Shown: positions 55,640-64,000 of the stretch, one piece after another | Numbering within the stretch: position 1 is the first letter of the stretch | Layout of the letters: each line of letters begins with the position of its first letter | From: JAGQVA01 sp041391725 | Lineage (GTDB): Bacteria; Bacteroidota; Bacteroidia; J057 | Length of the DNA stretch: 64,000 bases | Direction: 5' to 3' | NCBI GenBank assembly: GCA_041391725.1 | Contig: JAWKNL010000002.1 | Span: 1-64,000 of the forward strand | Notes under the pieces: generated by a model | What the model was told of the DNA's origin: nothing | Databases searched by the model: none | What the model saw: the letters and a program-made list of their open reading frames with translations, nothing else | Position numbers and translations under genes: made by a program

Positions 55640-58600
55640 ATGATGAAGCTTTACCTGAAACCAGCTCTTGTATCTGTACCCTTTCTCTTTTTTTTGTTTT
55701 TCTTCCGTGTTCACTCCCTGTTTGCCACCCATGCTATGGGCGCAGACGTAACCTATTCCTGTATTGGCCCAAACCAATACCTGGTAAAACTTACGTTTTT
55801 TCGCGATTGCGACGGGATATTTCCTATTCCGGTCGAACATCTTACCTATTCCTCTGTGAGTTGTGGGGTGAGTGCTGCGATCAGCCTCAACCAGCCTTCG
55901 GTTGCTGTTGATGTAACTCCGCTTTGCCCTTCTGCTACCAGTAGCTGTGCAGGTGGAAATAGTCCCTTTGGGATCGAGCAATATACCTACACGGGTATTC
56001 TGAATCTCCCCCCCGGCTGTGGAAATGACTGGATACTGGGCTGGTCCAACTGTTGCCGTAACTTCGCTATTACTACTTTAAACATTCCCGGCAATCAGTC
56101 GATGTTTGCCTCTGCCCGGCTCAATAATACGATTTCTCCCTGCAACAATTCTCCTGTATTCAACAATATTCCTACTCCGATCGTGTGCGTGAACACGCCG
56201 GTCATCTACAACCATGCGGTTACCGATGCCGATGGCGACAGCCTGGTGTTTTCGCTTACCGATTGTATGCAGAGTGTCGGGCTGCCGGTTATTTATAATC
56301 CGGGTTATTCTGCTACGAGCCCGCTTACCACTGTGGCCGGTGTGGCTATTGATCCCCAGACAGGAGAGATTACTTTTACCCCCAACCAGCAACAGATCGG
56401 CGTGATTTGTGTGTTGGTGGAAGAATACCGCAACGGGGTGAAAATCGGTGAAACGGTAAGAGACATGCAGTTTAGTGTCGTCAGTTGCAACAATTTACCC
56501 CCGGTGGCCACAGGCGTAAACGGAAACGCCAATGTGTTTGATATTGCCGTGTGTACGGGCACTACGGTTTGTTTTGATATTAATATAAGCGACCCCAACG
56601 GCAATAATGTCACCGCAACCTGGAACAGCGGCATTCCCGGCGCCAATTTTCTGGTTGCGGGAAATGGCGGACTGACCCCTACGGGAACTTTCTGCTGGAC
56701 TCCCTCCGCTTCTGATCTGGGTAGTCACTTTTTTACCGTAACAGTTGAAGACGACAATTGCCCGCTCACAGCTTCGGCAACGTATGCATTTACGGTAAAT
56801 GTTTCTGCGTCGTCCTATGTTATTGATGCGGGTACAGATGGATCTGTATGCGAGGGCGGCTCTTATAACCTTGCAGCCTCCGGTGCGGGTGCTTCCGGGT
56901 TTTCGTGGTCCCCTCCAACCGGCCTGTCCAATGCCAATATTTCCAACCCTGTGGCGACGCCTGCGGTTTCTACCGTTTATACCGTATCTGCGACTTTTCC
57001 AGATGGCTGTGTACTGACCGATTATGTGACGGTTGATGTGAATCAGGGGCCTCAGATTTCCATTATTCCAGCCAATCCTTACATTTGCCCCGGATCGTCT
57101 GTTATCCTTACCGCTGTATCACCTGGGGCTACGGGCTTTTTGTGGAGCAATTCGGCGGTTACATCTTCTATTTCAGTCAGTCCTCTTTCCACTACCACAT
57201 ATCAGGTAACTGCAACCGACGCCGATGGCTGTGATGCCACCGAAGACGTTACGGTGAATGTCAATACCCCCGGCTTGAATCAATGCAATGTGATTTATGC
57301 GAGCCCGGGCGCCAGTGGATCGGGTACGGCGCTCGACCCGGCAAGCCTTACCGGCGCCATTGCGCTTGCCTCCTGCAACGATGTAGTCATCAAACTGGAT
57401 ACCGGAACCTATATCATAGACGCACCAGTTACAAATATTCTGGGGAATCTGACGCTGGAAGGCGGATTTGTACGACTCAACAACTGGACCAAAACCAGCA
57501 AAGCCGGTGCAACGAAAATTCAGCGGTCTGCCCTCAATCCGCAGGGCGCAGCCAATGCCCAGCGGCTGGTGGCCTTTCATATCAGTAATGCCTCCAATTT
57601 CCGGTTTCAGGATTTGACGATACTCACCGTAAATGCAACCGGCAACGGGATGTCCACCTATGGTGTTTACCTGGATAATTGCAGTAACTACGATTTTGTC
57701 AGGCGCCAGATAAAACCAGGAAATGCCTCGCAAGGTGCAAACGGCACTGATGGTGCCGACGGGCTTAGCGGCAATCCCGGTGCCGATGGCACAGACGGAG
57801 AAGACGATTTTCAGGATTACCCCGGGCTCGGTGGCAAAGGCGGAGAAGGAGGCGGAACAGGATTTGGCGCAGGCGGTGCAGGCGGTTCGGACCAGAACGG
57901 AACGGGCAATTCCTGTTGCGATTTTGGCAACAATAGTTGTTGTCTCAATGGAGATAACGGCGATGACGGACTCAACTCATCCAATACCCGTGCAGGTGGC
58001 GGTGGTGGTGGCGGTGGTAGCGGAGGCGAAGCCAACCACCCGGGAGGTACCGGTGGAAAAGGCGGTGGGGTAGGACCGGCTGGTGCGGTACAATGTTGTG
58101 GCGGCACAGGCGGCCCCGGTGGAAATCCCGGCCAGGATGGGATTGGTGGTGTGGCAGGAGCCAATGGAACCAACGGATCAAACGGAACCACCTCGCCTGC
58201 CGGTAGCCATACCGGCGGTTTTTGGGTGCCTGGTGCGCAGGCTTCGGGCGGAACCGACGGCACCGGCGGAAAAGGCGGCACCGGCGGCGGCGGCGGAGGC
58301 GGAGAACAATGTACCTTTTGTTTTGCGGGTGCAGGAAGCGGCGGTGGCGGTGGCGGCGGTGGGGGACAAGGCGGCGCCGGAGGAACCGGCGGTTTTGGTG
58401 GAGGATCTTCTTATGCAGTTTATTTGTACAACAATGGCGCCAACGGCGCATTCCGAAGTTGCCTGCTTACTCCGGGTACTGCCGGTGCTGGCGGCACCGG
58501 CGGTCAGGGAGGAGACCCCGGTCCGGGAGGCGCAAAAGGCCTGGGAAGTAATTATTTTGGCAATGGCGTCAATCAGAGTGTGGGAGAAGGCGGAGATGGT

Positions 58601-60952
58601 GGCAAGGGAGGCAATGGCGGCGCCGGTGGAGACGGTGCCAGCGGCGCCGCCGGACAATCGGTGAATCTATATCAAAACGGCGGGCAAAGTCCTGCTACAG
58701 CCGAATATGCCTTTAACCTTACCGCACAGCCGGTGATCAGTATGGAGAATGTATCCTGTGTAAATACAGATATTGATTATTCTGCTCCTTCCTCCAATTT
58801 ATGGGATTTGGGAACCGGTGCTTCACCACAGATTACGACCGGTGCTGCCGTTACCGCTCAGTATAGCAATACAGGCAGGAAAGACATTACTTTTGGCGGT
58901 AATCTGTATGCCGACTTTGCAAACATTATACTCGACGATGCGGTAAAACCTGAAGCGACCACCAACGCACCGCTTGTTTCGGGTGAATATCACATCTGTG
59001 CCGGAAGCAGTATTGATTTTGCCGCACTCAATGGCGGCTCAGGATATCTCTATCAGTGGAATATGGATGGCGGTTCAACTCCCAATTCCTATAGCGGCAG
59101 CAATTACGGAAGCCTTAGCGGTATTACCTTCCCGGTTTCAGGCACATATAATGTCAGGCTGCAATACCTGACAGATTGTTGCGGGCTCTCCACAGCAGAT
59201 ACGGTGACCATCATTGTGGATCCGGCCCCGGTTTTGATACTATCAGGGCCAGTGGCATTTTGTGCGGGAGAAGGCGGTGTGCAGTTAGGTGTTTCGGGTG
59301 CAGACAGTTATACCTGGGGCCCAGGTGTCGGATTAAACACGACTTCCGGCACCAGTGTAATTGCCAATCCATCAGCCACCACCACCTATACCATTACGGG
59401 AAGCAATGCAACCGGTACTTGTTTTGACCAGACTACGGCAACAGTTACCGTCAATGACCTTTCGCTGGCAGTAGGCGGGACGGATGCCAACTGCATCCCG
59501 GACGGTACGGCTACGGTCGTGGCTTCCCTCGGCAGTGGAAGTTATCAGTATAGCTGGAATACCAGTCCGGCGCAGACCTCGGCAACGGCGACGGGCCTTT
59601 CTCAGGGCACGTACCAGGTGGTAGTTACTGATGCCATTACAGGTTGTGCGGATTCGGCTTCCGTATATGTGGACAAAATTCCGGGCACGTTGAGTGCACA
59701 GGTGATGTCGGCAGGAGAAGTGAGCTGCAACGGAGGCACGGATGGTACTGCTTCGGTTTCTGTATCCGGAGTAACAGGCACACTTGCTTATGCCTGGGCA
59801 CCTTCAGGCGGGACGGCGGCAACAGCCACGGGGCTTACAGCCGGAAATTATACCGTTACGATTACTGAGACCCCTACGGGCTGCCTTACTACAGCTTCAG
59901 TTACGATCATTGAACCGGCCCCCCTTGCATTACAATTGCTTGACTCTACCAATGCCGATTGCAATACCTTTGCTGGTCTTGAGGTCAATGCTTTTGGCGG
60001 AGTGGGGCCATTCACCTATCAGTGGAATACCAGCCCTGCACAGACCGGTGCCATAGCTACCGGGCTGGAACCGGGAACCTATACCGTTACGGTAACAGAC
60101 CAGAATGGCTGTTCGGAGAATTTGGCCACCACCATTCCCGGGCCTCAGTCGCCGGTAGCGCTGGCCCTGGTTGACAGCACCTCTGCTACAGATTGTTTGG
60201 CAGCAGATGGTACGATAGAAGTACTGGCGACAGGTAGCGGCGGGAATATTACCTATGTCTGGCAGACTACGCCTGCCCAGTCCGGGCCTGTAGCTACCGG
60301 CCTGTTACCGGGACCCTATACTGTTACAGCCACGGGAACCAACGGATGTACCGATGTGCTCGGAATTACTATTGGCCCTAACTGCCCCTTAGTGGTAGAA
60401 TATCTGTATTTTATTGCCAATCCCGGCTACAAAAAAATAATTTTAAACTGGGAGACCATTTCAGAGCAACAAAATTTTGGTTTCGAAGTACAAAAAAGCA
60501 TGGACGGTACGTTATTTAATCAGATTGGCTGGGTCGCGTCCGGATCAACTGCTGGCCTGGGAGCTTCGTACAAATACGAAGACACCGTTGTGATTCCCGG
60601 AAAAACCCATATCTACCGTCTCCGGCAGTTGGATGCCAATGGAAACGGTCATTTTTCTTCCCTGGCAGAAGTGTTATTCCCTGACGCTGAAAAACCGGAA
60701 CTTTTGCGTATTTTCCCCGTTCCGGCAAGTTCTTTGGTTGAAATCGAAATTTATTCACCCAACAGTGCCCAAATGGAACTGCATTTGCATAATCTTTTGG
60801 GGCAGGAGATGGGAAAACACAACTACCAACTTATTCCCGGAATAAATCGTTTACTTTTAGATGTAAATACATTGCCATCTGGAATGTATGTGGGAAGCCT
60901 GTTCATAGATGATCAGGTGCAGACTGAGCTAAAGCTCATTAAGTCTGAATGA
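55640..60952 (+). CDS. giant T9SS adhesin-like protein with glycine-rich insert
   Basis: 1770 residues. A signal peptide (LYLKPALVSVPFLFFLFFFR, then HSLFATHAMGADVTY) is followed by a Bacteroidota surface-protein domain (FFRDCDGIFPIPVEHLTYSS). Cadherin/Big-like parts follow (HAVTDADGDSLVFSL, FDINISDPNGNNVTATW), then PKD/Ig-like domains. From about 694 to 1008 lies a long Gly-rich, collagen-like insert. Then come a further beta region and four or so SprB-type repeats (YQWNTSPAQTGAIATGLEPG, YTVTVTDQNGC; about 1274-1580), an FN3-like segment (NWETISEQQNFGFEVQKSMD) and a T9SS type A sorting domain (RIFPVPASSLVEIEIY to the end). It would be exported and attached to the cell surface, for adhesion or gliding. 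Many Cys pairs suggest disulphides. Confidence 0.85.
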   Translation: MMKLYLKPALVSVPFLFFLFFFRVHSLFATHAMGADVTYSCIGPNQYLVKLTFFRDCDGIFPIPVEHLTYSSVSCGVSAAISLNQPSVAVDVTPLCPSATSSCAGGNSPFGIEQYTYTGILNLPPGCGNDWILGWSNCCRNFAITTLNIPGNQSMFASARLNNTISPCNNSPVFNNIPTPIVCVNTPVIYNHAVTDADGDSLVFSLTDCMQSVGLPVIYNPGYSATSPLTTVAGVAIDPQTGEITFTPNQQQIGVICVLVEEYRNGVKIGETVRDMQFSVVSCNNLPPVATGVNGNANVFDIAVCTGTTVCFDINISDPNGNNVTATWNSGIPGANFLVAGNGGLTPTGTFCWTPSASDLGSHFFTVTVEDDNCPLTASATYAFTVNVSASSYVIDAGTDGSVCEGGSYNLAASGAGASGFSWSPPTGLSNANISNPVATPAVSTVYTVSATFPDGCVLTDYVTVDVNQGPQISIIPANPYICPGSSVILTAVSPGATGFLWSNSAVTSSISVSPLSTTTYQVTATDADGCDATEDVTVNVNTPGLNQCNVIYASPGASGSGTALDPASLTGAIALASCNDVVIKLDTGTYIIDAPVTNILGNLTLEGGFVRLNNWTKTSKAGATKIQRSALNPQGAANAQRLVAFHISNASNFRFQDLTILTVNATGNGMSTYGVYLDNCSNYDFVRRQIKPGNASQGANGTDGADGLSGNPGADGTDGEDDFQDYPGLGGKGGEGGGTGFGAGGAGGSDQNGTGNSCCDFGNNSCCLNGDNGDDGLNSSNTRAGGGGGGGGSGGEANHPGGTGGKGGGVGPAGAVQCCGGTGGPGGNPGQDGIGGVAGANGTNGSNGTTSPAGSHTGGFWVPGAQASGGTDGTGGKGGTGGGGGGGEQCTFCFAGAGSGGGGGGGGGQGGAGGTGGFGGGSSYAVYLYNNGANGAFRSCLLTPGTAGAGGTGGQGGDPGPGGAKGLGSNYFGNGVNQSVGEGGDGGKGGNGGAGGDGASGAAGQSVNLYQNGGQSPATAEYAFNLTAQPVISMENVSCVNTDIDYSAPSSNLWDLGTGASPQITTGAAVTAQYSNTGRKDITFGGNLYADFANIILDDAVKPEATTNAPLVSGEYHICAGSSIDFAALNGGSGYLYQWNMDGGSTPNSYSGSNYGSLSGITFPVSGTYNVRLQYLTDCCGLSTADTVTIIVDPAPVLILSGPVAFCAGEGGVQLGVSGADSYTWGPGVGLNTTSGTSVIANPSATTTYTITGSNATGTCFDQTTATVTVNDLSLAVGGTDANCIPDGTATVVASLGSGSYQYSWNTSPAQTSATATGLSQGTYQVVVTDAITGCADSASVYVDKIPGTLSAQVMSAGEVSCNGGTDGTASVSVSGVTGTLAYAWAPSGGTAATATGLTAGNYTVTITETPTGCLTTASVTIIEPAPLALQLLDSTNADCNTFAGLEVNAFGGVGPFTYQWNTSPAQTGAIATGLEPGTYTVTVTDQNGCSENLATTIPGPQSPVALALVDSTSATDCLAADGTIEVLATGSGGNITYVWQTTPAQSGPVATGLLPGPYTVTATGTNGCTDVLGITIGPNCPLVVEYLYFIANPGYKKIILNWETISEQQNFGFEVQKSMDGTLFNQIGWVASGSTAGLGASYKYEDTVVIPGKTHIYRLRQLDANGNGHFSSLAEVLFPDAEKPELLRIFPVPASSLVEIEIYSPNSAQMELHLHNLLGQEMGKHNYQLIPGINRLLLDVNTLPSGMYVGSLFIDDQVQTELKLIKSE
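57721..58665 (+). repeat. glycine-rich coding repeat inside the adhesin gene
   Basis: About 315 codons with very high Gly content, written as GGN/GGC strings mixed with Ala, Thr, Asn and Asp (GANGTDGADGLSGNPGADG, GGGGGGGGSGGEANHPGG). It opens collagen-like (G-x-y), then becomes irregular poly-Gly. On the minus strand the same stretch reads as a long Pro-rich frame, which is a shadow. Confidence 0.85.
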
Positions 60953-60978
60953 TTTTGTGTTGAGGTTTTGGTAAGGAG

Positions 60979-61007
60979 GCTGGTCCCGGTAAGGGATCAG
61001 CTTTTTT
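60979..61007 (+). terminator. intrinsic terminator after the adhesin gene
   Basis: GCTGGTCCC (60979-60987) and GGGATCAGC (60993-61001) pair over 9 bp with one G-U pair around a 5-nt loop, followed by six T. Confidence 0.9.
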
Positions 61008-61061
61008 GTTTGTATTCCCCCAATTTTCTTTATTTTAGGGCTTTGTAAATGAATACTACCA

Positions 61062-62222
61062 ATGAAAAAACTCCTTACTCTGGCTTTTCTTTGTGTCAAT
61101 ATCTGGTTGGCGGGTTGTAAAGTTGATCCGCCCATCGAGCCCCCGGTTCCTGAGCCGGGTATCAACTATGAGTTTTATATGGATGACCTCATCAAGGGGA
61201 AAATGGCATCTGACCAGATTCCGGGTCTTTCGGTTGCTGTGGTGAGAAATGGGGAAATTGACTGGGAGAAAGCCTATGGCAAAGCCAATATTGCGGCGAA
61301 TATTGCAGTAGATAATAATACAAGGTTTATTGTCAACCAGGCCGCAGATGGGATCGTTGCTGCGGCACTTCAACAAGCCGAACAACTGGGAATCTTAGAT
61401 CTGGATGAGAATATCAACAAATACCTCGGCTGGGATTTTATTCATCCAACTTTTTCCCAGGCCGTGATTACCCCCCGTATGCTCCTTTCACATACTGCTG
61501 GTATTAAGGACAATGCGATTCTGATTCAAAGTACCTATGGCCCGGGAGATTCAGAAGTAGGATTGGGCAAATATCTTGAAGACTACCTCTCCACTTCAGG
61601 TGTGTACTATTCTCCCACCAATTTTACCAACCAACGCCCGGGAAAAACTTATACGTATTCCCGTACAGGTATCGCGCTGGCGGCTCATCTGGTCGAAATT
61701 GTATCTGAGATCGATTTTGATATCTTTTGTAAAACACATTTGTTTGCCCAACTGGGCCTTCAGAATGCATCCTGGTTTTTGCGCGATATTCCGGCAGATA
61801 AAGTTGCCATTCCTTATACCCAATCACCCAACGGACTGCAACCGCTTGCCAATTACGGATATGCCATATATCCCAGCGGACAGTTGAGAATCAGCGCGTC
61901 TCACCTTTGCCGGTTTCTGCTGGCGTTGGTGCAAAATGGTGCTTACGGAAGTCAGGATATTCTGCCTTCGGAATCTGTGGCTGAAATCAAGCAGGTTCAA
62001 TACCCAATTGCCGATCCGGCTCAGGCACTTGGCTGGCGGTATGATACCATTCTGGGTGAGGTGCTTCTCGGCAAAAGCGGCCTCGACGCCGGGTCGAGCA
62101 GCCGCGTATATATCGACCCTTCCAGAGGGATAGGCGTGGTGTTGCTGTCCAATGGTGCAGGTTACGATGCCGCGCTTGACGAAATCCTCGTCAAAGCCTA
62201 TCAGACAGCAAGAGACAACTAA
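61062..62222 (+). CDS. serine-hydrolase (beta-lactamase)-like lipoprotein lacking SxxK
   Basis: 386 residues. Lipoprotein signal with WLAGC (Cys19), then a Pro-rich linker. The fold of class C beta-lactamase-like hydrolases is clear: IPGLSVAVVRNGEIDWEKAY, LGILDLDENINKYLGW, MLLSHTAGIKDN, and a late GLDAGSSSRVYIDPSRGIGV. But the place of the nucleophile motif SxxK reads VNQAADGIVAA (residues 91-101), with no Ser or Lys, and the YxN motif reads YSR (199-201). It is therefore probably a pseudoenzyme, perhaps a peptidoglycan-binding or regulatory protein on the outer membrane. The next gene, a transporter, starts 42 bp downstream on the same strand. Confidence 0.8.
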   Translation: MKKLLTLAFLCVNIWLAGCKVDPPIEPPVPEPGINYEFYMDDLIKGKMASDQIPGLSVAVVRNGEIDWEKAYGKANIAANIAVDNNTRFIVNQAADGIVAAALQQAEQLGILDLDENINKYLGWDFIHPTFSQAVITPRMLLSHTAGIKDNAILIQSTYGPGDSEVGLGKYLEDYLSTSGVYYSPTNFTNQRPGKTYTYSRTGIALAAHLVEIVSEIDFDIFCKTHLFAQLGLQNASWFLRDIPADKVAIPYTQSPNGLQPLANYGYAIYPSGQLRISASHLCRFLLALVQNGAYGSQDILPSESVAEIKQVQYPIADPAQALGWRYDTILGEVLLGKSGLDAGSSSRVYIDPSRGIGVVLLSNGAGYDAALDEILVKAYQTARDN

Positions 62223-62264
62223 CGTTTATAACGCGTATAATTTCGATTTTCTAACTATTGAACC

Positions 62265-63812
62265 ATGGATGAAACCCCCAAACCGAAACGCTCCCGTGTG
62301 GAACGCTTCCTGAATATTATTGAAAAAGGTGGAAATGCCCTTCCACATCCTGCGACGCTGTTTGGTATTCTTGCGCTGCTGGCAGTAATATTTTCCGGAA
62401 TTGCCAGTTGGCTGGACGTTTCTGCTTCGCTTCCCTCTGGCAAGGTGGTAGCACCGCAGAATATGCTTTCGGTGGCAGGCCTCCACTGGATTCTTACCTC
62501 TATGGTAACCAACTTCACCGGATTTGCTCCACTGGGAACCGTTTTGGTTGCCCTGCTGGGCATCGGCGTAGCTGAAGGGAGCGGGCTGATCGGAACCGGC
62601 CTTCGCCTCCTCGTGCTGAAGGCTCCGCCCAGATTGCTCACAAGTGTAGTCGTATTTGCCGGGGTTTTGTCCAATATGGCCAGTGAAATTGGCTACGTGC
62701 TGCTGGTTCCGCTGGGAGCGATCATTTTTCTCGCCGTGAGGCGAAACCCTATCGCCGGGCTGGCCGCTGCTTTTGCCGGTGTATCGGGCGGATACAGTGC
62801 CAACCTTCTGCTGGGGACGGTTGATCCGCTGCTTGCCGGGCTTTCGCAGGAAGCTGCCCGAACGGTTCAGGGATTTGGGGAATACACGGTCAATCCCGCC
62901 TGTAACTATTATTTTATGTTTGTATCCACCTTTGTCATTACTGCACTGGGTACGATTGTGACCGAAAAAATTGTCGAACCACGGCTGGGAAAATATGAAG
63001 GCGATGCAAAGGCGGAGGAAATTACCGGGCTAAGCCGCCCCGAAAAACGTGGACTGATCTATGCAATGCTGGTCGTGTTATTGCTGATCGCTGTGAGCCT
63101 CGCCGGGCTGTTGCCCGCGCAGGGATTTCTGCGCAACCTGGAGGTCGATCCTTCGGAGAGTATTTTAAAATCACCTTTTTTGCAGGGGATTGTCAGCATA
63201 ATTTTTATCGGGGCAGGTCTTGCGGGCATTGCCTATGGGATAGGCGCCGGGACTATTCGCAGTGATTCCGACGTGATGAAAGGGATGGGTAAAAGCATGG
63301 AAACCCTGGGCTCGTATATTGTACTGGTATTTTTTGCTGCGCAGTTTGTTGCCTATTTCAAATACTCCAATCTTGGCACCATTATCGCCATAAAAGGGGC
63401 AGAGGCATTGGAACCGCTGGCGGGTTATCCGATTCCCCTCATGCTGGGGCTGATCATTATTTCTGCTGTGATCAATCTGTTTATGGGCAGCGCTTCGGCC
63501 AAGTGGGCGTTGATGGCACCGGTGTTTATTCCTATGTTTATGACACTGGGATATTCGCCCGAATTTGTACAGACTGCCTACCGGATCGGCGACAGTGCAA
63601 CCAATATCATTTCGCCCATGATGTCCTACTTCGCATTGATTGTGGCATTTATGCAGCAATACGATAAAAAAGCGGGGATTGGAACGGTTATTTCCACGAT
63701 GATACCGTACTCGATTGTGTTTCTGATCGGGTGGTCGGTACTGCTGATTATCTGGATTTTACTCGACATCCCAGTGGGACCCGGAGCAGAAATGTTACTG
63801 CCACGGCCATAA
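62265..63812 (+). CDS. AbgT-family transporter
   Basis: 515 residues with about a dozen hydrophobic helices. Matches the AbgT (p-aminobenzoyl-glutamate transporter) family: the start RFLNIIEKGGNALPHPATLF, FTGFAPLGTVLVALLGIGVA, GYSANLLLGTVDPLLAGLSQ, and NLFMGSASAKWALMAPVFIP with YRIGDSATNIISPMMSYFAL near the end. Family members move p-aminobenzoyl-glutamate or export sulfonamide-like drugs. It follows the serine-hydrolase-like gene closely, which could hint at a shared peptide-like substrate, but that is only context. It faces the AraC gene tail-to-tail. Confidence 0.9.
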   Translation: MDETPKPKRSRVERFLNIIEKGGNALPHPATLFGILALLAVIFSGIASWLDVSASLPSGKVVAPQNMLSVAGLHWILTSMVTNFTGFAPLGTVLVALLGIGVAEGSGLIGTGLRLLVLKAPPRLLTSVVVFAGVLSNMASEIGYVLLVPLGAIIFLAVRRNPIAGLAAAFAGVSGGYSANLLLGTVDPLLAGLSQEAARTVQGFGEYTVNPACNYYFMFVSTFVITALGTIVTEKIVEPRLGKYEGDAKAEEITGLSRPEKRGLIYAMLVVLLLIAVSLAGLLPAQGFLRNLEVDPSESILKSPFLQGIVSIIFIGAGLAGIAYGIGAGTIRSDSDVMKGMGKSMETLGSYIVLVFFAAQFVAYFKYSNLGTIIAIKGAEALEPLAGYPIPLMLGLIIISAVINLFMGSASAKWALMAPVFIPMFMTLGYSPEFVQTAYRIGDSATNIISPMMSYFALIVAFMQQYDKKAGIGTVISTMIPYSIVFLIGWSVLLIIWILLDIPVGPGAEMLLPRP

Positions 63813-63816
63813 GTTT

Positions 63817-64000
63817 TTATTCAAATACTTTTTCGGGTGTCTGTTCTTTCAGATAGGCGCGCGGTGTGGTTCCTGTGACTTTCTTAAATGCCCGGTTAAA
63901 GGTGGTTTTGGAGTTGAACCCCACGCTGAAAGCAATGGAAAGAAAAGTCTCATTGCGGTATTTTTCGTCGTTGGCCATGTCGGTGAACGCATTCACGCGG
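63817..64000 (-). CDS. AraC-family regulator, C-terminal end (cut by window edge)
   Basis: Reading leftward from the edge to the TAA at 63819-63817: RVNAFTDMANDEKYRNETFL, SIAFSVGFNSKTTFNRAFKK, VTGTTPRAYLKEQTPEKVFE. The second helix-turn-helix of an AraC domain is clear (AFSVGFNSKTTFNRAFKKVTGTTP). The rest lies outside the window, so its effector domain and target are unknown. Confidence 0.9.
   Translation of the reverse strand, partial: RVNAFTDMANDEKYRNETFLSIAFSVGFNSKTTFNRAFKKVTGTTPRAYLKEQTPEKVFE

Noticed and set aside
57817..58657. Pro-rich frames antisense to the glycine-rich insert
   Set aside because: Mirror image of GGN codons; no independent evidence for expression.

Overview
The window looks like a chromosome segment of a Bacteroidota bacterium, most likely a Saprospirales-type marine or sludge organism; the lineage below phylum is an inference. 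The evidence is secreted proteins ending in type IX secretion (T9SS) sorting domains, SprB-like repeats, an atpD-atpC pair separate from the other ATP synthase genes, a general lack of Shine-Dalgarno sites, and small-RNA promoters of the Bacteroidota form TTTG-N19-TAnnTTTG.

Layout. 1-5366: two tandem GH2-like TIM-barrel proteins (the first cut by the window edge), hisS, and an SPFH protein. 5569-9093: a nucleotidyltransferase, a decayed sugar kinase, and a decayed Ycf48-like secreted protein. 9356-16285: a three-gene module of CHAT-like/iSTAND-like protein, MoxR-type AAA+ ATPase, and a 1419-residue membrane protein with a vWA-like region, TPRs and a C-terminal FGE-sulfatase (C-lectin fold) domain. 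The 3' end of that last gene looks like the variable region of a diversity-generating retroelement (DGR). It is followed by a hairpin and an HRDC-like accessory-gene remnant, but no reverse transcriptase. 16600-18086: pseudogene debris and REP-like repeats. 18085-31478: a broken sugar dehydrogenase, an AGE-family epimerase, an intact TPR-CHAT protein, leuS, a PGRP-type amidase, and a TPR/TM/FlgO-like protein.

31660-35510 is the most unusual stretch. Eleven tandem 51-54 bp units each form, on the minus strand, a hairpin followed by a T run. Nearby are galU, a frameshifted glucuronokinase gene, and three complete copies of a small RNA of about 80-90 nt whose 3' half is the same hairpin. The three copies show compensatory base changes, conserved -7 boxes and a potential pseudoknot. 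I do not recognise this RNA family.

35692-47802 holds TPR, vWA, HAD and S41 protease genes, a 58-residue membrane peptide, 6-phosphogluconolactonase, and an L-rhamnose operon (aldolase, lactaldehyde dehydrogenase, isomerase, kinase). A GH106 rhamnosidase follows at 47901. After that come a DUF4056 protein and a GT2 enzyme with overlapping 3' ends, atpD-atpC, a 1770-residue T9SS adhesin with a long glycine-rich insert, a serine-hydrolase-like lipoprotein without its catalytic motif, an AbgT-type transporter, and the end of an AraC regulator.

Six loci carry reading-frame breaks relative to their families: the kinase at 6462, the Ycf48-like gene at 7646, the dehydrogenase at 18085, glucuronokinase at 33719, the aldolase/dehydrogenase junction at 44203, and rhaI at 45890. 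Several are single-base indels in otherwise perfect genes, so assembly error must be ruled out before they are called pseudogenes.
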